This document shows positions 1 to 7,352 of a DNA stretch of 64,000 bases, piece after piece. Each line of letters begins with the position of its first letter. Position 1 is the stretch's first letter. The notes under the pieces are model-generated. The model did not search any database. It was not told where the DNA came from and saw nothing but the letters and a program-made list of their open reading frames with translations. The position numbers and the translations under genes were made by a program. Origin of the DNA: Pararhodobacter sp. (GTDB lineage: Bacteria; Pseudomonadota; Alphaproteobacteria; Rhodobacterales; Rhodobacteraceae); the NCBI RefSeq assembly GCF_034676545.1, contig NZ_JAUCBZ010000015.1, positions 837,001-901,000 on the forward strand, read 5' to 3'.

Positions 1-414
1 GCGCAGGTCACGGTGCGCAAACTCGTGGCGACCGAGACAACCTCGGCAATCGTTTTCTGGTTCTCCCTGACGGCGGCGGGCCTGTCTTTGCTGACCATTC
101 CGTTCGGCTGGGTGATGCCCTCCCTGTGGCAAGCGGCGATCCTGATCCTGACCGGGTTGCTGGGCGGGGTGGGCCAGATTTTCCTGACCTCCAGCTACCG
201 CGAGGCCGATGCCTCACTGGTCGCGCCCTTCGATTATGCGTCGATCATGTTCGCGCTGGCGATCGGCTATTGGGGCTTTGGCGAGGTTCCGACCATGACC
301 ATGTTGCTGGGCGCGGCCATCGTCATCGCGGCCGGGATTCTGATCATCTGGCGCGAGCGGCAACTAGGCCTGGAGCGTGCGCGCCAACGCCGCGTCATGA
401 CGCCGCAAGGCTAG
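1..414 (+). CDS. DMT (EamA) family transporter, C-terminal part
   Basis: The frame is open from base 1 to a TAG stop, so the 5' part of the gene lies outside the window; 137 codons remain. The fragment has about four hydrophobic segments and ends with a tract (YREADASLVAPFDYASIMFA, then GYWGFGEVPT) typical of the second EamA repeat of drug/metabolite transporters, followed by a basic cytoplasmic tail. Family members are ten-helix inner-membrane exporters of small metabolites. The substrate cannot be told from this fragment. It is followed by a 228-base gap before cysG and probably belongs to another transcription unit. Confidence 0.8.
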   Translation, partial: AQVTVRKLVATETTSAIVFWFSLTAAGLSLLTIPFGWVMPSLWQAAILILTGLLGGVGQIFLTSSYREADASLVAPFDYASIMFALAIGYWGFGEVPTMTMLLGAAIVIAAGILIIWRERQLGLERARQRRVMTPQG

Positions 415-550
415 CGCCGGTCCCGAATCGGCCTGACTTGCGGGCGCGGGCCTCGCACCATCAGGGCAAACGTTCCGCCGCTTGGGTCGCCATGCGAACG
501 CCCGCACGTTCAGCGCCAGTTCTCGGGATGGATCGTCCGGTTTGCGCCAT

Positions 551-610
551 ATGAAAGGACAATATTCCCTTTCATCGCGGGTATATTGCGCGATTTGGAA
601 TAATATTCCA
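551..610. promoter_or_regulatory. two palindromes upstream of the cysG operon
   Basis: Two inverted repeats lie close together in the otherwise featureless 228-base gap before cysG. The first is ATGAAAGG (551-558) and CCTTTCAT (568-575), separated by 9 bases. The second is TGGAAT (596-601) and ATTCCA (605-610), separated by 3 bases. The first spacer also contains AATATTCC, repeated in the second palindrome. This arrangement and the local AT-richness suggest an operator for a sulfur-responsive regulator acting on the operon; which regulator is not evident. Confidence 0.5.
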
Positions 611-642
611 CATTGCCGTCACTCAGTGAGAAGGGCGGCGCG

Positions 643-2037
643 ATGCAACATTTCCCGATATTCCTCGATCTTCAGGGCCAGACCGTCGCCATCGCCGGCA
701 ATGGCGAATTTGCGCTGGCCAAGCTGCGGCTGCTGCTGAAAACGCAGGCCCGGCTGACCGTTTACGCCCCCGCCCCCGAGGCCGATCTGCGCGCCCTGAT
801 CGCCGCGCACGCCGTCACCCTGATCCAGCGCGCCGCCACTGCCGACGATCTGACCGGCGTGGCGCTGGCCTATGCCGCCCATGGCGAGGCGCAGGCCGAC
901 GCCCAATTCGCCGCCCGCGCGCGCAGCGTCGGCGTGTTGGTCAATGTCGTCGACAATCTCGAAGCCAGCGCCTTTATCACCCCCGCCATTGTTGACCGCG
1001 ACCCCGTCACCATCGCCATCGGCACCGAGGGCGCGGCCCCGGTTCTGGCCCGGGCGATCAAGACCGACCTCGAGGAAAAGCTCCCGCAAGGTCTCGGCCC
1101 TCTGGCCCGCGCCGGAAAGCTGTTCCGCCCTCACGCCGAGGCCCTCCCGCAAGGCCGCCGTCGTCGTGACTTCTGGGCGGATTACTATTTCGAAACCGGC
1201 CCGCAGGTTCTGGCCGAAGTGGGCGAGGAACTGTTGGAGCACGCCCTGCACGACATTCTGCGCCGCCATCTTGAGGCGGGCGAGCCGCAGGGCCGCGTCG
1301 ATCTGGTGGGCGCGGGGCCGGGCGACCCGGAACTGATGACCCAGCGCGCCCGCCGCCTGCTGGACCGCGCCGATGTGGTGATCCATGACCGCCTCGTCCC
1401 CGCCGCGATCCTTGAGCTGGCGCGGCGCGAGGCCCAGTTCATCCCGGTCGGCAAAGAGGGCTTCGGCCCCTCGACCCCGCAGGACCAGATCAACGCCGCG
1501 ATGATCCGGCACGCCCGGAACGGCGCGCATGTCCTGCGCCTCAAGGGCGGCGATGCCAGTGTCTTTGGCCGTCTTGATGAGGAAGCCGAGGCGCTGACCG
1601 AGGCCGGCATTGATTGGGCCGTGACCCCCGGCATCACCGCCGCCTCTGCCGCCGCCGCCGTGATTGGCCGCAGCCTGACGCAGCGCGGGCGCAACTCGGA
1701 CCTACGCCTTCTGACCGCGCATGACATCAACGGATTTGCCGATCACGATTGGCGCAGCCTTGCCCGCAACGGCTCGGTCGCGGCGATCTACATGGGCAAG
1801 CGCGCCGCCCGTTTCCTGCAAGGCCGCCTGCTGATGCATGGCGCGGACGGGGCCACGCCGGTGACGCTGGTCGAAAACGCCAGCCGCCCGGATCAGCGCA
1901 TCCTCGCCACCCGGCTGGATCGCCTGACCGCTGACCTCGCCGCCGCCGCGCCCAGCGGCCCGGTTCTGACCCTGTTCGGCCTTGCCCCGGCAAAAGCCGC
2001 CGAAACCCTCCCCACCTTGCTCGAGGAAATGGCCTGA
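643..2037 (+). CDS. cysG: siroheme synthase (precorrin-2 dehydrogenase/ferrochelatase plus uroporphyrinogen-III methyltransferase)
   Basis: This 464-aa protein is a full-length CysG fusion that makes siroheme from uroporphyrinogen III. The first ~150 residues are the NAD-binding dehydrogenase/ferrochelatase part (VAIAGNGEFALAKLRLLL). The C-terminal ~250 residues are the SAM-dependent methyltransferase, with the GAGPGDPELMT motif and RLKGGDASVFGR. I chose ATG 643, preceded by GAGAAGGG, over an in-frame TTG at 613. It opens a tightly packed operon; the stop overlaps the next start (ATGA). Siroheme is the cofactor of the sulfite reductase encoded two genes downstream. Confidence 0.95.
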   Translation: MQHFPIFLDLQGQTVAIAGNGEFALAKLRLLLKTQARLTVYAPAPEADLRALIAAHAVTLIQRAATADDLTGVALAYAAHGEAQADAQFAARARSVGVLVNVVDNLEASAFITPAIVDRDPVTIAIGTEGAAPVLARAIKTDLEEKLPQGLGPLARAGKLFRPHAEALPQGRRRRDFWADYYFETGPQVLAEVGEELLEHALHDILRRHLEAGEPQGRVDLVGAGPGDPELMTQRARRLLDRADVVIHDRLVPAAILELARREAQFIPVGKEGFGPSTPQDQINAAMIRHARNGAHVLRLKGGDASVFGRLDEEAEALTEAGIDWAVTPGITAASAAAAVIGRSLTQRGRNSDLRLLTAHDINGFADHDWRSLARNGSVAAIYMGKRAARFLQGRLLMHGADGATPVTLVENASRPDQRILATRLDRLTADLAAAAPSGPVLTLFGLAPAKAAETLPTLLEEMA

Positions 2038-2348
2038 TGTCCCGCAAACCCTATGCCGTTGTCGTCACCGCCAATGCTCTGCTGGATGGCGATGTGGTCT
2101 ATCTGACCGCCGCCCACACCTGGAGCCGCCATCTGGAACAGGCGCTGGTCCTGACTGACAAGACCGACGCCGAAATCGCGCTTGCTCATGCCGACACCCA
2201 AACCGCCGAGGTGGTGGGCTGTTACCTGGCTGACGTGCGCCAGAGTGCCTCTGGCCCGCAGCCCGTCCATTTCCGCGAGGATTTCCGCCGCCGCGGCCCC
2301 TCGAATTACGCGCACGGCAAGCAGGCAACCGCCTCGAACGCCGCCTGA
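2037..2348 (+). CDS. DUF2849 family protein in sulfite-reduction operon
   Basis: A 103-aa soluble protein starting MSRKPYAVVVTANALLDGDV; the DVVYLT and WSRHLEQAL segments and the length match the DUF2849 family, which is nearly always found between cysG and cysI in alphaproteobacteria. The biochemical role is not established. The start overlaps the cysG stop by one base and cysI begins ten bases after its stop, so the three proteins are made together. The C-terminus (RREDFRR-like basic stretch, then NYAHGKQATAS) is polar. A helper function for sulfite reductase is inference from context only. Confidence 0.85.
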   Translation: MSRKPYAVVVTANALLDGDVVYLTAAHTWSRHLEQALVLTDKTDAEIALAHADTQTAEVVGCYLADVRQSASGPQPVHFREDFRRRGPSNYAHGKQATASNAA

Positions 2349-2358
2349 GGAACACCCC

Positions 2359-4026
2359 ATGTACGTCTATGACAGCTTCGACCATGACTTCCTGACCGAG
2401 CGTAACCGCCAGTTTCGCGCGCAGGTCCAGCGCCGCATCGACGGCTCGCTGACCGAGGATGAATTTCGCCCGCTGCGCCTGATGAACGGCCTTTATCTGC
2501 AATTGCACGCCTATATGCTGCGCGTGGCGATCCCTTATGGCACGCTGAACCCACAGCAAATGCGCAAACTGGCCGAAATCGCCGACCGCTTTGACAAGGG
2601 CTACGGCCATTTCACCACCCGGCAGAACATCCAGTACAACTGGCCCCGGCTGGCGGATGTGCCGGATATTCTCGATGAACTGGCCAAGGCCGGACTGCAC
2701 GCGATCCAGACCTCGGGCAACACCATTCGCAACGTGACCTCGGACCATTTCGCCGGGGCCGCCGCGGATGAAATCGCCGATCCGCGCCCGGTTGCCGAGT
2801 TGATCCGCCAATGGTCCACCGACCACCCCGAATTCCAGTTCCTGCCGCGCAAGTTCAAGGTGGCGGTGACCGGCTCTGAAACCGACCGCGCCGTGACCAA
2901 GGCCCATGATATCGGGTTGCGCATGGTGCGCCAGAACGGCCAGCCGGGGTTCGAAGTGATCGTTGGCGGTGGCCTTGGCCGCACGCCGATGATCGGCAAG
3001 GTGCTGCGCGATTTCCTGCCCGTGGCCGACCTGCTGCCGTATCTTGAGGCCATTGTCGGCACCTACAACCTCTTGGGACGGCGCGACAATAAATTCAAAG
3101 CCCGCATCAAGATCACCGTGCATGAGAACGGCATCGACACGATTCGCAACCATGTCGAGGCCCGGTTCCAAACCATCGCGCCGCAGTTCGACACCGCTGC
3201 GACGCTGGCGCAACTGGCCCGTATCGAGGCGATGTTCAAAGCCCCTGACCTGCGCGCCGCCTGCGATCTGGCCTATCAGGCCGCCTATCGCACCGACCCG
3301 GTGTTTCGCGCCTGGGCCGATACCAACCTGCATCCGCACCGCGACCCCAACCACGCGATCGTCACCCTCAGCCTCAAGGCGCATGGCGAGACGCCGGGCG
3401 ATGCGACCAGCGATCAGATGCGCCTGATTGCCGACCTTGCCGAGGCGTATGGCCACGGCGAAATCCGCATCAGCCATGAGCAGAACGTGATCCTGCCGCA
3501 TGTCGCCCGCGCCGATCTGCCCGCGCTGCACAAGGCGCTGCGCGTGCAAGGGCTGGCGACGGCGAATGTCGGGCTGATCTCGGATATCATCGCCTGCCCG
3601 GGCATGGATTATTGCGCGCTGGCCACCGCGCGTTCGATCCCCGTGGCGCAGGAAATCGCCACGCATTTCGACGCGCTCAAGCTGGAGCATGACATCGGCC
3701 CGCTGAAGATCAAGATTTCCGGCTGCATCAACGCCTGCGGGCATCACCACGTCGGGCATATCGGCATTCTCGGCCTCGACCGCGCGGGCGTGGAAAACTA
3801 CCAGATCACGCTGGGCGGTGACGGCTCCGAGGATGCGCATCTGGGTGACCGCACCGGGCCGGGCTTTGCCTATGATCAGATCGTCCCGGCCATCGAGCGC
3901 ATCATCCGCGCCTATCTGGCGCTGCGCGACAGCCCGGCGGAGAGCTTCCTGTCGGCCTATCGCCGCCTTGGCCTGACCCCGTTCAAGGCCGCGCTGTATG
4001 AGCAGGAGCCGGTCGATGCCGAATGA
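2359..4026 (+). CDS. cysI: assimilatory sulfite (nitrite/sulfite) reductase hemoprotein
   Basis: A 555-aa siroheme/4Fe-4S enzyme that reduces sulfite to sulfide with six electrons. Two ferredoxin-like half domains and two siroheme domains are visible; the cluster ligands are the paired motifs CPGMDYC and CINAC near residues 415-460, and TSGNTIRNVTSD is the first siroheme-binding segment. The start is ATG 2359 behind GAGGAACACCCC. No CysJ flavoprotein is encoded nearby; instead a ferredoxin-NADP reductase ends the operon, so electrons probably come from ferredoxin or directly from Fpr. The 3' end overlaps cysH by 11 bases. Confidence 0.93.
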   Translation: MYVYDSFDHDFLTERNRQFRAQVQRRIDGSLTEDEFRPLRLMNGLYLQLHAYMLRVAIPYGTLNPQQMRKLAEIADRFDKGYGHFTTRQNIQYNWPRLADVPDILDELAKAGLHAIQTSGNTIRNVTSDHFAGAAADEIADPRPVAELIRQWSTDHPEFQFLPRKFKVAVTGSETDRAVTKAHDIGLRMVRQNGQPGFEVIVGGGLGRTPMIGKVLRDFLPVADLLPYLEAIVGTYNLLGRRDNKFKARIKITVHENGIDTIRNHVEARFQTIAPQFDTAATLAQLARIEAMFKAPDLRAACDLAYQAAYRTDPVFRAWADTNLHPHRDPNHAIVTLSLKAHGETPGDATSDQMRLIADLAEAYGHGEIRISHEQNVILPHVARADLPALHKALRVQGLATANVGLISDIIACPGMDYCALATARSIPVAQEIATHFDALKLEHDIGPLKIKISGCINACGHHHVGHIGILGLDRAGVENYQITLGGDGSEDAHLGDRTGPGFAYDQIVPAIERIIRAYLALRDSPAESFLSAYRRLGLTPFKAALYEQEPVDAE

Positions 4027-4723
4027 TCTTTCGTCCCTGAACGCGCGCTTTTCGGGCGACACCCAGGCCGCGCTGCGCTTTTCCTTGTCGGGCGCGCTGG
4101 GCCGGGTGGCGCTGGTTTCCAGCTTCGGCGCGGATTCGGTGGTGCTGCTGCATCTCGTGTCCACCATCGCGCCGCAAACCCCGGTCCTGTTCCTCGACAC
4201 GCTGATGCTGTTCCCCGAAACGCTGGCCTATCAACGCGCCGTCGCCGAGCGGCTGAACCTGAGCGATCTGCGCATTATCAACCCCGACCGCGAGGCGCTG
4301 TTTGCCGGGGATCCTGACGCCACCCTGCACCACGCCGACCCCGATGCCTGCTGCGATCTGCGCAAGACACAGCCGCTGACCAAAGCGCTGCACGGCTTCG
4401 AGAGCTGGATTTCAGGCCGCAAACGCGCGCAAGGCGGCGCGCGTTCGGGGTTGGAGATGTTCGAGCGCGATCCCTCGGGGGCGGTGAAAATCAACCCTTT
4501 GGCCGGATGGGACGCGCAAAGCATCGGCGCCTACATGACCCAACACGACCTGCCCCGGCACCCGCTGGTGGCGCGCGGTTTCCCCTCGATTGGCTGCGCG
4601 CCCTGCACCGGGCCGGTCGCGGCAGGCGAGGATCCGCGCGCCGGGCGCTGGCGCGGAAAAGACAAAACCGAATGCGGCATCCATTTCGAGAATGGCCGCG
4701 TGATCAGAAGGAAAGCGTCATGA
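4016..4723 (+). CDS. cysH: adenylyl-sulfate (APS) reductase, thioredoxin-dependent
   Basis: A 235-aa protein of the PAPS/APS reductase family, reducing activated sulfate to sulfite. The CC pair (DACCDLRKTQ) and the CAPC pair (IGCAPCTGP) are the four ligands of a 4Fe-4S cluster, which marks the APS-using bacterial type rather than the E. coli PAPS type. The catalytic ECGIH motif lies near the C-terminus. Start 4016 is preferred because AGGAG (4004-4008) precedes it; an in-frame ATG at 3998 is possible. It overlaps cysI and, by ATGA, the DUF934 gene. Confidence 0.92.
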   Translation: MPNDLSSLNARFSGDTQAALRFSLSGALGRVALVSSFGADSVVLLHLVSTIAPQTPVLFLDTLMLFPETLAYQRAVAERLNLSDLRIINPDREALFAGDPDATLHHADPDACCDLRKTQPLTKALHGFESWISGRKRAQGGARSGLEMFERDPSGAVKINPLAGWDAQSIGAYMTQHDLPRHPLVARGFPSIGCAPCTGPVAAGEDPRAGRWRGKDKTECGIHFENGRVIRRKAS

Positions 4724-5097
4724 GTGTGATCGTCACCGATTCCGGGTTTGGCCCGGATGATTTTGCGCAAGACTGGTTCGATCTCGCCTCGGACGTCGAT
4801 CTGTCGGCACTCGAGGGGCAATTGCAGGGCGTCACCGCGATCCGTATTGCCTTCCCGTCGTTTGCCGATGGCCGGGGCTTCACCTTGGCCGCGCATCTGC
4901 GGCGGCTGGGTTTTGCCGGGCGTTTGCGGGCGCAGGGTCATGTTGTTGCGGATCAATACACAATGGCCCGGCGCGCGGGCTTTGACGAGGTCGAGATTGA
5001 TCAGACCCTCGCCGCCCGCCAGCCCGAGGCGCAATGGCTGGCGCGCGGCGATTGGCAGGGATTCGATTACCGCAAACGCCTGAGGGCAGCCGCATGA
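4720..5097 (+). CDS. DUF934 family protein
   Basis: A 125-aa protein. Its middle, with IRIAFPSFADGRGFTLAAHL and then LRAQGHVVADQY, is the hallmark of DUF934, a family found beside cysI and cysH in proteobacteria. The function is unproven; some databases describe it as a probable oxidoreductase of sulfite reduction. Both ends overlap neighbours by four bases (ATGA at cysH and at fpr), so it is translationally coupled inside the sulfur operon. No cofactor-binding motif is obvious. Confidence 0.88.
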   Translation: MSVIVTDSGFGPDDFAQDWFDLASDVDLSALEGQLQGVTAIRIAFPSFADGRGFTLAAHLRRLGFAGRLRAQGHVVADQYTMARRAGFDEVEIDQTLAARQPEAQWLARGDWQGFDYRKRLRAAA

Positions 5098-5879
5098 ACC
5101 AGCAACTGCGCCCCGATCTGCAAACCATCACCGCCGTGACGCATTGGACGGATCGGCTGTTCTCGTTCCGCGTGACGCGGCCAGCCAGCCTGCGGTTCCG
5201 CTCTGGCCAGTTCGTGATGATCGGCCTGCCCAATGCCGAGGGCAAACCCGTGCTGCGCGCCTATTCCATCGCCTCTCCGGCGTGGGATGATGAACTGGAG
5301 TTCTATTCGATCAAGGTGCCCGACGGGCCGCTGACCAGCCGCTTGCAGCATGTCCAGCCGGGTGACCCGATCATCCTGCGGCCCAAACCGGTGGGAACCT
5401 TGGTGCATGACGCGCTCTTGCCCGGCAAACGGCTGTGGTTCCTGGCGACGGGCACCGGGTTCGCGCCCTTTGCCAGCCTGCTGCGCGAGCCGGAAACCTG
5501 GGAGCGCTATGAGCAGGTGGTGATGATGCACACCTGCCGCGATGTCGCCGAATTGGCCTATGGCCGCCGCATGATCGAGGGGCTGTCCGACGATCCCTTG
5601 ATTGGCGAGATGATCGCCGGAAAGCTGCGTTACTACCCCACGACAACCCGCCAGCCGTCGCCCCGTATGGGGCGGATCACCGACACTCTGGCGCGCGGGA
5701 AGGCCTTGGCCGATCTTGACCTGACCGGCCCGCTGACGGCCGAGACAGATCGCGCGATGGTCTGCGGCTCGCTGGCGTTCAACAAGGATGTGGCCGCGCT
5801 GCTAGAGGGGTTCGGGCTGCGCGAGGGGGCGAATTCCGCACCCGGTCATTTTGCGGTGGAAAAGGCCTTTGTCGATTAG
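5094..5879 (+). CDS. fpr: ferredoxin-NADP+ reductase
   Basis: A 261-aa FAD enzyme that exchanges electrons between NADPH and ferredoxin or flavodoxin. The FAD site is RAYSIASP near residue 56, the NADP site is GTGTGFAPFAS near 115-125, and the C-terminus ends in FAVEKAFVD, as in bacterial subclass I enzymes. It is the last gene of the cys operon, coupled by ATGA to DUF934, which suggests that it feeds the sulfite reductase. The gene is followed at once by a perfect inverted repeat that could end transcription. Confidence 0.92.
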   Translation: MNQQLRPDLQTITAVTHWTDRLFSFRVTRPASLRFRSGQFVMIGLPNAEGKPVLRAYSIASPAWDDELEFYSIKVPDGPLTSRLQHVQPGDPIILRPKPVGTLVHDALLPGKRLWFLATGTGFAPFASLLREPETWERYEQVVMMHTCRDVAELAYGRRMIEGLSDDPLIGEMIAGKLRYYPTTTRQPSPRMGRITDTLARGKALADLDLTGPLTAETDRAMVCGSLAFNKDVAALLEGFGLREGANSAPGHFAVEKAFVD

Positions 5880-5883
5880 CGAG

Positions 5884-5940
5884 GGTGCGTGCAAGCACAC
5901 ACCCTACCAATGTCCTGTAGGGTGTGTGCTTGCACGCACC
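5884..5940. repeat. REP-like palindromic repeat, 24-bp inverted pair
   Basis: Arms 5884-5907 and 5917-5940 are perfect reverse complements of 24 bases around a 9-base loop. Each arm carries the same core as three copies near 13.2 kb: GTGCGTGC, two bases, then a C-rich CAC partner (here one base differs, giving GCACACAC), followed by CCTAC at the outer end. The element lies between the convergent fpr and aminotransferase genes and can form a long hairpin on either strand, so it may also act as a bidirectional terminator. Confidence 0.85.
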
Positions 5941-5960
5941 GTACCCCAGAGACCCTGCCT

Positions 5961-7220
5961 TTACCCGGCCGCGATCGCCTCTTCCATTGCCGCCAGCAGG
6001 CGCGCGATCTCGCCCGTCGTGTTGTAATGACAAAACGAGATCCGCACGCAATCGGGCAGCCCCAAAGGCCGCAGCACGTTGCCGCTGAAATGGTCGGCCT
6101 TGCGGATATGCACCCGAATGCCGCGTTCGCCCAGAAACTCCACCAGTTTCAGCGTATCCCAGCCTTCCAGCCGCATCGACACCACGCCCTCGCGCCCCTC
6201 GACGGCATCCCCGGCGATCAGCGTGACGCCCGGCATTTCGGCCAGCCCGCGCGCGTTGCCGGTGCCCTGCAGCACGGCTTTGACCAGCCGATGTTCGTGA
6301 TCCGCAATCGCCCGGCCCGCCGCCTCCAGCCGGTCGCGGCGGTCTGAACTGTCGGAAAACTGCGTGCCCAGCCAGTCGAAATAGGCGACCACATCCGAGA
6401 AGGTCGCATAGGCCCCGGTGTCGCGCGTGCCCAGCTCCCAATTGGTGGCCGGGCCGCCGATGATATGCTCCTTCGGCCCTGCGCTCAGCCGATCCGAGGC
6501 CCAGCCGACCCCATATCCGTGCCGCGAGAACACCTTGTAGGGTGACAGCGCATAGCCGTCGATGCCGTAGGCGGTCACATCGACCGGGCCGTGACTGGCG
6601 TGCTGGATACCGTCGACAATGATCAGCGCCTCGGGTGCGACGGCGCGAATTGCCGCGGCAATCGCCGGGACATCCACCGCCATGCCGGTCACCGGCGAGG
6701 TGTGGATGATCGACGCTACACGGATATCCGGGCGCAGCATCGCCTTGTAGGCCTCAAGGCTGACCGTGCCGGTCGCGTCGTCGTGCTGCACTTCCAGCAA
6801 CGCGCGCCCCGTCACCCCGGCCCAATGCTGCATCGCCGATCCCATCGCCGGATGCTCCAGCGATGAGCGCAGCATGACCCCGCCCTCGGGTGCCGCAACC
6901 GTCGCCGTGCGCACCAGCCGGAACAGAACCTCGCTGCCGCTTTCGCCGACAAACACCTGCCCGGTCGGCGCGTTCAGGAACAGCCGCATATCGGCCTTGC
7001 CCTTGTCGATTGCCGCGTTCAGCGCGCGCGAGGCGGCGTTGGGGCGGCCCTGATTGTCCGGCAGGCTGGCATAAAACGCCGAGGTCTGAACCACTGATTT
7101 CAGGTGCAGCGCGCCGCCTGCGTTTTCAAAGAAGATGCGCGGCCCGTCAAAGGGGCAGGTGTCGACATGCGCGAAACGGTCGCGGATGGCGTTCATCAGG
7201 CCGGGTTTCTCGGTGATCAT
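5961..7220 (-). CDS. class V aminotransferase-fold PLP enzyme
   Basis: A 419-aa PLP-dependent enzyme of the cysteine-desulfurase/isopenicillin-epimerase branch of fold type I. IIVDGIQHASHG carries the cofactor-binding Asp and Gln/His, and ALSPYKVFSRHGYG holds the Schiff-base lysine. Near the C-terminus, RVHIRKADHFSGNVLRP gives the substrate-binding region; the catalytic cysteine loop of SufS/IscS is not evident, so a desulfurase role is doubtful and the substrate is unknown. ATG 7220 behind GAGGACACAGTC is preferred to a TTG at 7262. It converges on the cys operon, but adjacency does not prove a sulfur function. Confidence 0.8.
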   Translation of the reverse strand: MITEKPGLMNAIRDRFAHVDTCPFDGPRIFFENAGGALHLKSVVQTSAFYASLPDNQGRPNAASRALNAAIDKGKADMRLFLNAPTGQVFVGESGSEVLFRLVRTATVAAPEGGVMLRSSLEHPAMGSAMQHWAGVTGRALLEVQHDDATGTVSLEAYKAMLRPDIRVASIIHTSPVTGMAVDVPAIAAAIRAVAPEALIIVDGIQHASHGPVDVTAYGIDGYALSPYKVFSRHGYGVGWASDRLSAGPKEHIIGGPATNWELGTRDTGAYATFSDVVAYFDWLGTQFSDSSDRRDRLEAAGRAIADHEHRLVKAVLQGTGNARGLAEMPGVTLIAGDAVEGREGVVSMRLEGWDTLKLVEFLGERGIRVHIRKADHFSGNVLRPLGLPDCVRISFCHYNTTGEIARLLAAMEEAIAAG

Positions 7221-7352
7221 GACTGTGTCCTCGGTGTCGAAGGGCTTTGCCAAGGGGTGCAACGCCCGCGCGGCTTTGGCAAGGGGTACGGACCGGACAA
7301 AACCGCGCGGCCCCGATGACAGGGTGCCGCGCGGTGTCGGTTCAAACCTGCC

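Noticed and set aside
2065..4200. 711-codon minus-strand open frame opposite cysI/cysH
   Set aside because: GC-rich genes often leave long open antisense frames; sequence lacks any family motif and the opposite strand is a certain gene.
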